DNA of 64,000 nucleotides from Candidatus Pseudomonas phytovorans (GCA_029202525.1 CP119325.1:2764001-2828000); one strand, 5' to 3'. Shown: positions 24,243 through 31,495, counted from the first letter of the stretch. Notes: generated from the sequence alone by a model not told the origin. Program-made: numbers and translations.

Positions 24243-24946
24243 ACGAGTATGGACTTCCTCCGAACGATGATCGCGATCTCCTGATTGCAGAGTATGTGTT
24301 GGGAGTTCTGACCCGCGAAGAGAACGCTCACGTTGAGGCACTAGCAGCTCGAGATGCTGCCGTTCAAGGCGCAGTGGCCGCTTGGCAGCGACAGTTTGCC
24401 GGATGGCTTGCTCAGATGCCTCAGGTACAACCACCAGCGTCAGTATGGCAATTGATCGAGCAGCAGTTGTTTTCCAATGCGCGCCCCGTAGACCAACCGC
24501 GCTGGCATTGGTGGAGTTCAGTCGGTTTCTGGCGCTGGTCCAGCGCAGGACTAGCTGCCGCCCTGATTGCCGCCATTCTCATCCTCTCCGTGCCTGAACG
24601 TACTATCACGACACCAATGCTTGCCCGCCTTGAACAAAATGACGGCAATGTACTGTTCACCGCTACGGTCCAGCCTGAAAGTCGCGAGGTGTTGTTCGTT
24701 CCCACACGTACCTCGTTCTGGACAGACCAGAGCGCTCAGGCGTGGCTGATAGGAAAAGATGGCAGACCCCACTCACTGGGTCTGCTGCCAACGAATGCGG
24801 CCGCGGCCCTTGCAATCCCCACCGAATTGGCTGCGTCACTCAGCGATGGTGCGGTGCTAGCTGTATCGCTGGAGCCGGAAAATGGCTCTCCTACTGGTCT
24901 GCCGACTGGGCCAGTTATTGCTCAAGGAAAAATATCGTCGTTGTAA
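24239..24946 (+). CDS. Membrane anti-sigma factor (RskA-like)
   Basis: A 235-residue protein. The cytoplasmic N-terminus (LLIAEYVLGVLTREENAHVE, AAWQRQFAGWLAQMP) is the sigma-binding domain of proteobacterial RskA-type factors, a membrane helix lies at about 104-123 (AGLAAALIAAILILSV), and the periplasmic part ends LAVSLEPENGSPTGLPTGPV, the RskA C-terminal signature. No zinc-binding HxxxCxxC is present. It is start-stop coupled to the sigma gene. It probably holds the sigma factor at the membrane until released by signal or proteolysis. Confidence 0.85.
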   Translation: MNEYGLPPNDDRDLLIAEYVLGVLTREENAHVEALAARDAAVQGAVAAWQRQFAGWLAQMPQVQPPASVWQLIEQQLFSNARPVDQPRWHWWSSVGFWRWSSAGLAAALIAAILILSVPERTITTPMLARLEQNDGNVLFTATVQPESREVLFVPTRTSFWTDQSAQAWLIGKDGRPHSLGLLPTNAAAALAIPTELAASLSDGAVLAVSLEPENGSPTGLPTGPVIAQGKISSL

Positions 24947-24947
24947 T

Positions 24948-24975
24948 GCATCCGTTTTCCGGGCTGCTCCGTATA
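24948..24975 (+). promoter_or_regulatory. Candidate ECF-sigma promoter upstream of the FAS1 gene
   Basis: GCATCC at 24948-24953 and CGTATA at 24970-24975 are spaced by 16 bp, resembling ECF -35/-10 elements. It lies just behind the anti-sigma stop and 45 bp before the FAS1 start, so the cargo sigma factor may drive that gene. Pattern-based inference only. Confidence 0.35.
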
Positions 24976-25020
24976 TTCCTCACCTTCATTTGAAGGATCG
25001 AAGAATTGAGGAGATGCATC

Positions 25021-25581
25021 ATGCTTACCTTTGTTCAACGCATCGCAGCAACCTGCTTTGTCGGCCTCTGCCTTGTTGCATCGAATGGCTCCGCCGCTAG
25101 CTTACCCATGGTCGGTGGAGCGCCGATGTATCCCGATAAGACCATTGTGGAGAATGCCGTTAACTCTAAGGACCACACGACGCTGGTAGCAGCAGTCAAA
25201 GCCGCGGGGCTTGTGGACACCCTCAATGGGAAGGGGCCCTTCACCGTCTTTGCCCCTACCAACGAAGCTTTTGCCAAGCTTCCGGCCGGCACGGTGGACA
25301 ACCTGGTGAAACCTGAACACAAAGCTGATCTCACGAAGATCCTGACCTATCACGTAGTTCCCGGTACTCACACTGCCAAACAGCTCATGGACGGCGCCAA
25401 GATGCATGGCGGCAAAACAGTGTTGACTACTGTCCAGGGAGAGTCTTTAACCGTTATGGCACACGACGGCAAGCTTTGGTTGATGGATGCCAGTGGTGGC
25501 AAGGCAATGGTTACAATCGTCGATGTGATGCAATCCAATGGAGTAATCCACGTGATTGATACAGTGCTGATGCCGAAATAG
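25021..25581 (+). CDS. Exported fasciclin (FAS1) domain protein
   Basis: A 186-residue protein. The signal peptide is residues 1-26 (RIAATCFVGLCLVASNGSAA). A single FAS1 domain fills the rest: H1 motif GPFTVFAPTNEAFAKLP, ILTYHVVPG, and H2-like NGVIHVIDTVLMP. FAS1 proteins mediate adhesion or surface stress functions. GAGGAG precedes the ATG by 7 bp. Sigma/anti-sigma/FAS1 clusters are known in proteobacteria, including nex18-type proteins, so this is the probable regulon target of the neighbouring sigma factor. Confidence 0.92.
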   Translation: MLTFVQRIAATCFVGLCLVASNGSAASLPMVGGAPMYPDKTIVENAVNSKDHTTLVAAVKAAGLVDTLNGKGPFTVFAPTNEAFAKLPAGTVDNLVKPEHKADLTKILTYHVVPGTHTAKQLMDGAKMHGGKTVLTTVQGESLTVMAHDGKLWLMDASGGKAMVTIVDVMQSNGVIHVIDTVLMPK

Positions 25582-26008
25582 GTATGCCGAATTGCGACGG
25601 TCGGGTTCAGACCGTCGCTGCCTGGCTCGGGGTGCTGTTCTCAGGTTCGGAAATGGGTGGAGTCAAAGACGAGCTGATCCTGATGACCGAGCTGTCGTGG
25701 TTGCCGAGGAGGCTTTGGTCGCGAACGGCATGGCATGACGTCGCTTTTTCGCTGCTGGTGCGTTGCCGGTAGTTGCGCACGTCGAACAGATCCTGTCGGA
25801 TAATCTCGGCTCGCTGTGCAAACCCGTTTATATATTCAGCCATCTGCATAGGGTATGGTACTGAGCTGAGGCATCAAATGGGCGTCGGACTCGTGTTCAA
25901 CCGCGCCCAGGAACCAATACAGCAGCTTTATCTGGGGTCCACTATTCTTTCTGACAGATTAAACGGGCTGGCAATTTCAGCACAATTTCGAACGAAATCA
26001 GGATATGT
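25582..26008. other. 427-bp intergenic stretch with one strong hairpin
   Basis: GCGACGGTC GGGTTCA GACCGTCGC at 25594-25618 is a perfect 9-bp stem just after the FAS1 stop, probably a terminator although no T run follows. Several short frames exist in the remainder; none has a credible start or family match. The promoter of the RsbQ-like gene should lie before 26009, but no convincing site was seen. Confidence 0.5.
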
Positions 26009-26842
26009 ATGACTCTGCAGAAACGAAGCAACGTACATATCGCTGGAAGCGGCAATGCTACCTTGATTCTCTCTCATGGCTTTGGCTGCGATCAGTCGAT
26101 GTGGAAGTTGTTGCTGCCGCATTTCGCCAAGCAGATCCGAGTCATTACCTATGACCTGGTCGGCGCAGGACAGTCCGCCCTTGCTGCCTATGATCGGGAA
26201 AAGTACTCATCGCTTTGGGGCTATGCGGCGGATCTAAACGAGATCATAGACGAATTTGGCCAAGGCCCAGTCATCATCGCTGGTCATTCGGTCAGCGCCA
26301 TGATTGGGGTGCTGGCCGAGCGTCAGCGGCCCGGCCGAATTACGGGTCTGGTCATGATCGGTGGGTCGCCTTGCTATGTCGACTCAAGCACTTATACCGG
26401 CGGCTTTTCGCGCGATGAAGTGCTGACACTTCTATCCGTCATTGATGAAAACTACCTTGGCTGGTCCAGTACCATGGCGCCCGTGTTAATGGGGAGTTCG
26501 GGGGAGCCAGCTCTACAGGGGGAGCTACTCAGCAGTTTATGTCGTACCGATGCTCAGATCGCCCGACATTTCGCACGGGTCATCTTTTTGTCTGACCATC
26601 GGCAAGATGTCGTAGGCCTGCGCTTGCCGACGCTGATCCTGCAATGCACGGAAGACCCAGTGGTCCCGGTGGCCGTGGGGGAATACCTTCACAGTGTGCT
26701 GCCCAACAGCCGGCTTGTGCTGGTCGACAACATGGGCCATTACCCGCAGCTTAGCGCGCCTAGCGCCTGCTCTGCGGCGATAGACGGATTTTTAGCCAGT
26801 TTGAGGCTTGGCCATGAAGGATCCGATCTTGCAGTTCACTGA
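26009..26842 (+). CDS. RsbQ-like alpha/beta hydrolase
   Basis: The 277-residue protein reads HGFGCDQSMWKLLLPHFAKQ near the start, typical of RsbQ. The catalytic triad is visible: Ser94 in AGHSVSAMIG, Asp216 in TEDPVV, His244 in MGHYPQ. RsbQ proteins (relatives of plant D14/KAI2 receptors) work with a PAS-domain signalling partner in energy-stress sensing. Here the partner is the PAS histidine kinase whose gene overlaps the last 29 bp. The ligand is unknown. Confidence 0.9.
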   Translation: MTLQKRSNVHIAGSGNATLILSHGFGCDQSMWKLLLPHFAKQIRVITYDLVGAGQSALAAYDREKYSSLWGYAADLNEIIDEFGQGPVIIAGHSVSAMIGVLAERQRPGRITGLVMIGGSPCYVDSSTYTGGFSRDEVLTLLSVIDENYLGWSSTMAPVLMGSSGEPALQGELLSSLCRTDAQIARHFARVIFLSDHRQDVVGLRLPTLILQCTEDPVVPVAVGEYLHSVLPNSRLVLVDNMGHYPQLSAPSACSAAIDGFLASLRLGHEGSDLAVH

Positions 26843-27989
26843 ATCATATTTCGAGCACGCGCCCTGCGGGTTGGTAGTCATGGAGGCAGATGGCACCTTA
26901 CTTCGCTGCAACGCAACGCTTGGCAACTGGCTGGGGTATGACACTGAGCATTTGAAGCAACGTAGTTTCGATCAGCTCCTGACCGTAGTTGGACGGACGT
27001 TTCAGCTTACCCACTGGGGCCCGTTGCTGAACATGCAGGGCTCCGTGTCAGAGGTGAAAGTCGCTCTGCGGCACCGCGATGGCCATGTGGTTGCGATGCT
27101 GCTCAATGCCGTTCGGCGTGAAACCGACGAAGGGGTGCGTTATCACCTAGCACTTTTCAGCACTACCGAGCGCGATCGCAACGAGCAGTTGGTGTTTCAG
27201 GCAATGCAGCGTGCTGAGGAGCTTCTGGCGCAGAAAATCAGTGCTGAGCATGCCTTGCAGCGGGCCCAGGATGAGCTAGCCACGGCATATGCCGAGGCCC
27301 AGCGGCGTGCGGCACTGGCCGAGCAGATGGTCGCCGTCGCCAGCCATGACCTGAAAAACCCCATGACGGCTATCAGGATGGCGACCGAGCTGCTCGATCG
27401 TGACGATCAAAGCGAACGGGCGCGTCGCCTACTGTGCAGCATCAGTATGTCGGCCGAGAGGGCGCAGCGTATGATCGTCGACCTGCTGGACTTCGCCTCG
27501 GTCAGGCTAGGCCAAGGCATCAACATAAGGCGCCAGCAGGTCGACCTGTTGAGGGCGGTGGATCAATGTGTGAACGAGCTCAAGATCGCCTTCGGCAACG
27601 CCAACATCCGTCATCTGTCCCGCGGGCAGGGCGCGTTTGAAGTAGACCAAGACAGACTGCAGCAGATGATCGGAAACTTGGTAGCAAACAGCGTCGTCTA
27701 CGGAGACCTGCGTTACCCAATCACGGTGACAACTGAGTTCTGCGTGGATGGCGTGATCATCGGAGTCCACAATCATGGTCCTTCCATCGCCGAAGAGCTG
27801 GTTCCGACCTTATTCGAGCCGATGACTCGGGGCAGCGATCGGCAGGACGCGCTGAGGTCTATCGGACTTGGTTTGTTCATCGTCAAACAGATTGCCGAAG
27901 CCCACGACGGACGTATAACCATGACCTCTAACCCAGTCTATGGCACCACCTTCATCGTCCAGCTCCATAGCGAGCTTCCGGCAGGTTAG
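26814..27989 (+). CDS. PAS-domain sensor histidine kinase coupled to the RsbQ-like protein
   Basis: A 391-residue cytoplasmic kinase. A PAS domain (about 1-120: HAPCGLVVMEADGTLLRCNA, LGNWLGYD) is followed by a long coiled coil (about 125-170). HisKA carries His178 in VASHDLKNPMTAIRMA, and the HATPase has N-box IGNLVANSVVYG and G-box GLGLFIVKQIAEAHDG. No membrane segment and no receiver domain. It overlaps the hydrolase gene by 29 bp, so both are made together. No cognate response regulator is adjacent. The PAS plus RsbQ pairing suggests a small-molecule sensor. Confidence 0.88.
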   Translation: MKDPILQFTESYFEHAPCGLVVMEADGTLLRCNATLGNWLGYDTEHLKQRSFDQLLTVVGRTFQLTHWGPLLNMQGSVSEVKVALRHRDGHVVAMLLNAVRRETDEGVRYHLALFSTTERDRNEQLVFQAMQRAEELLAQKISAEHALQRAQDELATAYAEAQRRAALAEQMVAVASHDLKNPMTAIRMATELLDRDDQSERARRLLCSISMSAERAQRMIVDLLDFASVRLGQGINIRRQQVDLLRAVDQCVNELKIAFGNANIRHLSRGQGAFEVDQDRLQQMIGNLVANSVVYGDLRYPITVTTEFCVDGVIIGVHNHGPSIAEELVPTLFEPMTRGSDRQDALRSIGLGLFIVKQIAEAHDGRITMTSNPVYGTTFIVQLHSELPAG

Positions 27990-28151
27990 GCGAGGACCGA
28001 CTGTAGGTACCCTCGGCCTTTCCTTCAGCAAAATTCGGTTCCAAAACTCAATCGATGACCCTTGTAGAATGCGGGTTACAGCTCGATAAATCCCGCTTCG
28101 TTTTGGAACTGGTTTTCACGCCAAGACCGCATGAGATAGGAATTCTTGTAT

Positions 28152-28248
28152 CGGATTGCAAATCCGTCTACGCCGGTTCGATTCCGACCTCGGCCTCCAT
28201 CATTCGAAAGCCCCGCAGATTAACGTCTGCGGGGTTTTTCTTTGGGCG
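28152..28248. repeat. Middle att site (attR of element 1 / attL of element 2)
   Basis: Exact copy of 1725-1821. The preceding arm (CCAAGACCGCATGAGATAGG...ATTCTTGTAT) is related to the arm before the third site (CCAAGCCCGCGTGAGACAGC...ATTCTTGTAT), as expected for the phage-derived side of two related attR sites. Confidence 0.9.
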
Positions 28249-28301
28249 TAGAAAAACCGGATCGTTTCCGCATCCTGAGGCATCGTTTCCGCATCAGCGA
28301 T

Positions 28302-28418
28302 TTACTTGGTGGGGGAAACCACCTCACCGACTCGGCGATAAACGCGCTTGGTGATTTCCTCTTTTGAGTGCCCAGGCAGCCGACTGGCGTGGTTGATGTA
28401 CATCAGGGGCGGGATCAT
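28302..28418 (-). pseudogene. Micropeptide-integrase fusion formed by deletion
   Basis: A 38-codon open frame starts like the phage micropeptide (MIPPLMYINHASR) and continues in frame as an integrase C-terminus (GHSKEEITKRVYRRVGEVVS), retaining the catalytic His and Tyr positions of the lost recombinase. In element 1 the corresponding sequences are more than 1 kb apart (4097 and 1940). The ATG still overlaps the stop of the upstream gene. It cannot recombine DNA. Confidence 0.75.
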
Positions 28419-28675
28419 GACGCCACCTGCATGCGGTAGCCGATCAGCTTGAGGCCCACCATTTCGTCGTCGCGCTAACCACCGTAATCGTGGTCGTACC
28501 GCTCGCAGCAGAAGCCTTCGTCTCCGTCGCGGGCCGGGATCGTGTAGTTGTCGAAAGGACCGCCATATGTCGGCACCATCCCGCCGTCGGGGTGCTCAAT
28601 CCACATGAAGAACTTGCGGCCTGTTATCGGGCATTCGTCCGGGCACCACCGTGCCGCCATTTGTGCGCTGGGCAT
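28415..28675 (-). pseudogene. Phage hypothetical gene with an in-frame amber codon
   Basis: An 86-codon frame from ATG 28675 (MPSAQMAARWCPDECPITGR..., HPDGGMVPTYGGPFDNYTIP, CCERYDHDYGG) is stopped by TAG at 28475-28477 but continues in frame (RDDEMVGLKLIGYRMQVAS) to TGA at 28415, which overlaps the next ATG. A TGG to TAG change would explain it. The intact form is a common early protein of Pseudomonas prophages with unknown role. Confidence 0.65.
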
Positions 28676-28680
28676 ATGGA

Positions 28681-28706
28681 TTCCTTGGCCGCCATATCGC
28701 GGCAGT
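28681..28706 (-). promoter_or_regulatory. Copy 2 of the 26-bp leader
   Basis: Identical to 5498-5523, including the near-palindrome and the AAGGAA ribosome site of the downstream pseudogene. Confidence 0.5.
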
Positions 28707-28806
28707 GAATAGAGGGGGAGGGGTTACAGCTGGTGAGTGGTCGTGGTATCAGTGCAAGGAGCCAATGCATGACAAGTTTTGAGCTACTAGTAAAAGAGGG
28801 CGCAAG

Positions 28807-29571
28807 GTGGATCAACGAGAGAAGGAGATTGCTGCCGTCGCGGAGGCGCTTGGAAAGCCTGCTGGATTTGATATCTCTGAGCCAGCCGTAAGGGTTCGTA
28901 AAAGCCTCATGGCGGCGTCGGTCGCACTGTTGTGTTTGGTAATAGCCAAGATTGAACCAAGTGACACTTTCACTATTTTCGGGGTGGCTTTCAAAGGTGT
29001 TACTGCCGAGAAGATAGTGATAGGCGGGATGATTGTTCTAACGTATTCGCTCGCGCACTTTGTCTTTTATGTTGTGGAGCTTCTGGGTGAGTATCGGGTA
29101 CGTATGACTGGCGCCAGGGTTGCGTTTCAGACTGGTGCGCGCGCAGGCAGCGCGCATGTGGATTATCCGGATGATCCGAAGCAGTCTAGCTTAGCAAATT
29201 GGTGGAAGTCGTACGCGCGCAGGCTCCACTCAGTAGACGAGCTGACAGACAGACTTAGTAGCGATTTAGATGAGATTAAACATAGACTGGGTAGCCCAGA
29301 TGAAATCAAGGGCGCGCCGGACGATATCGCCACCTCTCAGTTGATGGGGCAGGTAAATACTAATTTAATGAATCTTCGAAACGAAATTCAGACTGCCAGA
29401 GAGGTTGTTTTGAGTCCAAGAATTGAAGTGTCTTTAGAACGCTTCGACTCTTGGTACAAAGGCTTGATGAGTCTGCAAGGTTTCAGAGTGGTGGTAGTCG
29501 AGGTTGCATTGCCAATAATTCTTGGTCTAATTTCGCTGACCGTTGCAGCTCGATACCTTTTTGCCTTCTGA
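28807..29571 (+). CDS. Multi-pass membrane protein of unknown function (remnant cargo)
   Basis: A 254-residue protein from GTG 28807 (GAGGG upstream). Two membrane helices lie near the N-terminus (about 33-50 and 69-93: IVIGGMIVLTYSLAHFVFYV), a long hydrophilic, partly coiled cytoplasmic region follows (about 95-225: SVDELTDRLSSDLDEIKHRL, VNTNLMNLRNEIQTAREVV), and one more helix closes the C-terminus (VEVALPIILGLISLTVAARY). AT content is higher than in neighbouring core genes. It is about 200 bp upstream of the HNH endonuclease gene in the same direction; the two may form a defence-like pair, but the family was not recognised. Confidence 0.65.
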   Translation: MDQREKEIAAVAEALGKPAGFDISEPAVRVRKSLMAASVALLCLVIAKIEPSDTFTIFGVAFKGVTAEKIVIGGMIVLTYSLAHFVFYVVELLGEYRVRMTGARVAFQTGARAGSAHVDYPDDPKQSSLANWWKSYARRLHSVDELTDRLSSDLDEIKHRLGSPDEIKGAPDDIATSQLMGQVNTNLMNLRNEIQTAREVVLSPRIEVSLERFDSWYKGLMSLQGFRVVVVEVALPIILGLISLTVAARYLFAF

Positions 29572-29577
29572 TGATTT

Positions 29578-29713
29578 TCATGCGGCCTCGGTGAGGGCTT
29601 CGATAGCCCGTTGGCCAGCCAGCGGCGGTGACGCATTGCCAGCAATGTGCATGGTCAGTCGGTGGTTGTCCGGGTGCATGGTGTCTGCTGGAAGTGACAC
29701 CGTGGTCCGGTTT
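29578..29713 (-). pseudogene. 3' fragment of a C5 cytosine DNA methyltransferase
   Basis: The minus-strand frame reads MHPDNHRLTMHIAGNASPPL then AGQRAIEALTEAA and stops at 29578. IAGNASPP matches motif X (GNAVPP) at the end of C5 methyltransferases. Everything upstream of about 29713 is replaced by unrelated sequence, so only the tail survives. Confidence 0.45.
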
Positions 29714-29747
29714 AGGGAAAACTAAGCTCCGGGGGCTCTGTGTATGG

Positions 29748-29768
29748 CATCATACGGCCATCATACGG
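29748..29768 (+). repeat. Tandem CATCATACGG repeats before the HNH gene
   Basis: CATCATACGG occurs at 29748-29757 and 29759-29768, an 11-bp period, ending 9 bp before the ATG at 29778. The position fits an autoregulatory operator or a site overlapping the promoter/RBS. Confidence 0.45.
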
Positions 29769-29777
29769 AGATGCCTG

Positions 29778-30662
29778 ATGAGTAAGTACTCACCGTTTGC
29801 AGACTTTCTGCGGAGCCAGACCGCCGACACCATTGAAATCTCGTTCGACCAGTTGGGAAGCCTCGTTGGAGGGCTTCCTGCTAGCGCATGGAATCATGAT
29901 GCTTGGTGGGCAAACTCAAGTCCTGGTGATTCGCACACCTGGGCACATCAATGGGCGGCGGCAGGCTGGAAGTGTGTTTCGGCGAAGAGGCGGCTGGGAG
30001 TCGCTGTCTTCCAGCGCTCTGGAACAAATGCTGTTCGTCGCATCCCTGTAGGTGAGCTTCGCAACGTGACACCTGAGCATGTTTGGATGGCGGTTCAGGC
30101 TTTACTTAATGGTGTAAAAGCGGAGGGTTTCGCCCCATCCACCGACTATGACTTGATCGTTGATGAGGGTATCCGTCTCGCACCAAGGCACGTTTTTGGC
30201 ATTGCTGCCACATCTGCTTTTGGGTTCGAAGTTACCCCGGCGCACTTTGCTGGAGGCCTGGGAACATTTTGTTTCGAGCTGTTGGAGGAGTGCGGCTATA
30301 AAATTATCGAAAAAGGCGAAGTCACCCAATTGGAGGTAGGGGGTTCAGAAGAATTCCGGTGGTCCGAGGGTAGTCCAAAGCTCGTTACTCACCTTCGCAG
30401 GGAGCGTGCACCAGGTTTGTCCAAAGCGAAGAAAAGCTGGTTCGTCCGTAATTTTGGGCGACTTTACTGTGAGATCTGCAAGCTCGACCCCATCAAGGTC
30501 TATGGTGAAATCGGTGCATCCTGCATAGAGGTTCATCACTCATCGACACACATTGCGAATATGGGCGGAGGACATAAAACTGCTTTAGAGGATTTGCAGT
30601 GTCTGTGTGCAAATTGTCATCGAATTGAGCATCGTCGTTTACGAGAAAGTAGTCAGGAATGA
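29778..30662 (+). CDS. HNH endonuclease with N-terminal DUF7662-like domain
   Basis: A 294-residue protein. The N-terminal domain (MSKYSPFADFLRSQTADTIE, LVGGLPASAWNHDAWWANSS) resembles DUF7662, a module often joined to nucleases. The C-terminal HNH fold has zinc cysteines CEICKLD and CLCANCHRIEH around the catalytic EVHHSS segment. The start at 29778 was chosen at the conserved domain boundary. It is apparently intact inside an otherwise decayed element, which suggests retention by selection. A restriction or anti-phage role is an inference. Confidence 0.8.
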   Translation: MSKYSPFADFLRSQTADTIEISFDQLGSLVGGLPASAWNHDAWWANSSPGDSHTWAHQWAAAGWKCVSAKRRLGVAVFQRSGTNAVRRIPVGELRNVTPEHVWMAVQALLNGVKAEGFAPSTDYDLIVDEGIRLAPRHVFGIAATSAFGFEVTPAHFAGGLGTFCFELLEECGYKIIEKGEVTQLEVGGSEEFRWSEGSPKLVTHLRRERAPGLSKAKKSWFVRNFGRLYCEICKLDPIKVYGEIGASCIEVHHSSTHIANMGGGHKTALEDLQCLCANCHRIEHRRLRESSQE

Positions 30663-31435
30663 TTTCGGCCTGGCGAGGACGCCACGAGATCCGCTTCCGC
30701 CATCTCGCAGAAGAATGAGCAGGCTGGTAGCTTTTCGTTGCGGCGAACCGGGCCAGCGCCAAGTCCGCATAGAGAGAAGCGCACGTTGGCGGACCGGTTG
30801 CGGAACAGGTAGGAACCTTCGCCCAAGTCGTCTTGGATCACGCACAGCGCTTCAAATTGCTCGGGGAAGTCCTGGCGGATCGCCCAGAAGTAGCCTTCGC
30901 CGCCCTTGACGCAGCCGATGCAGTTGGTGTTGTCGCAGTTCATCCAGTACATCAGCGGCAGTTCGATGCCTGTGCTCAAAAGGATTGCCTTGCGGTCGTC
31001 CTTGCCCAGGCCTCGGTCGATCAGAGGGGCGATCACTGTGCGGTCGGGATTTCGCTCCCTGAAGTCTTCCAGGCGGTCGGCTTTCTCGGCGGTGTAGCCG
31101 AACATCATCACATCGCCTGGCTGCTTCCACGTGTTCAGCAAGCGGCGTTTCAGGATCTTGGTGCACGGGGCACCAGTTCGACCCTTCATGTAGCGCTCCC
31201 GGCGGAACACCTCATGGGCGTCGGCGCCGTCCTTCTCATCGCGCAGGACGGTGATCGGCTGGCCGAATCAGGCCTCGCAGTCCTGGGCGAACTGGCGGTT
31301 GTCGGCTTCCTCGTTGGCAAGGAAAGCGTTAATTATCTGCACGTCGTGCGTGCTGCCGTGCTCGGCCAAGGCCAGCTTGGTGGCCACTGCCGAAGCGGCG
31401 CCACAACTGAACTGGCAGACGATTCGATTGGACAT
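30653..31435 (-). pseudogene. PAPS-reductase-family PP-loop gene with a premature opal codon
   Basis: The frame from ATG 31435 (MSNRIVCQFSCGAASAVATK, with PP-loop SCGAASA) is stopped by TGA at 31268-31270 after DCEA, then continues in frame with FGQPITVLRDEKDG, RYMKGRTGAPCTKILKRRLL and MYWMNCDNTNCIGCVKGGEG to a stop at 30653. TGG to TGA would explain the break. The restored protein would have about 260 residues. It stands behind the 46-bp leader also used by the element 1 PP-loop gene, to which it is only distantly related. Confidence 0.75.
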
Positions 31436-31449
31436 GGTGGATCCTCGCG

Positions 31450-31495
31450 GGGGAGGCGTTATCGTTGAATAGGGGAAGGCGCTGGCGGGCAGCGC
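31450..31495 (-). promoter_or_regulatory. Copy 2 of the 46-bp leader
   Basis: Identical to 10104-10149 and placed just before the start of the PP-loop pseudogene on the minus strand. Confidence 0.5.

Larger units (their letters stand above)
1725..28248. mobile_element. Prophage element 1, cryptic, integrated at tRNA-Cys
   Basis: The element is bounded by exact 97-bp direct repeats (1725-1821 and 28152-28248). It contains integrase and an excisionase-like gene at the left, minus-strand early genes, terminase, tail and lysis genes on the plus strand, and non-phage cargo at the right end. No portal, scaffold/protease, major capsid, tail tube/sheath or tape-measure gene is present, and no CI-like repressor, replication protein or holin was recognised. 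It therefore appears to be a deleted prophage that may still excise but is unlikely to form particles alone. Tail genes of baseplate J/YmfQ type suggest a contractile-tailed ancestor. Confidence 0.9.

Noticed and set aside
25607..25849. 80-codon minus-strand frame in the FAS1-RsbQ gap
   Set aside because: Composition rich in Ser/Pro without pattern; no RBS; treated as chance.
28055..28354. 99-codon plus-strand frame across the middle att site
   Set aside because: It runs through the tRNA half and terminator; no coding sense.
6054..31270. Stop-codon recoding (amber/opal suppression) in the phage genes
   Set aside because: All large phage genes use normal stops, and no suppressor tRNA is in the window; isolated nonsense mutations are simpler.
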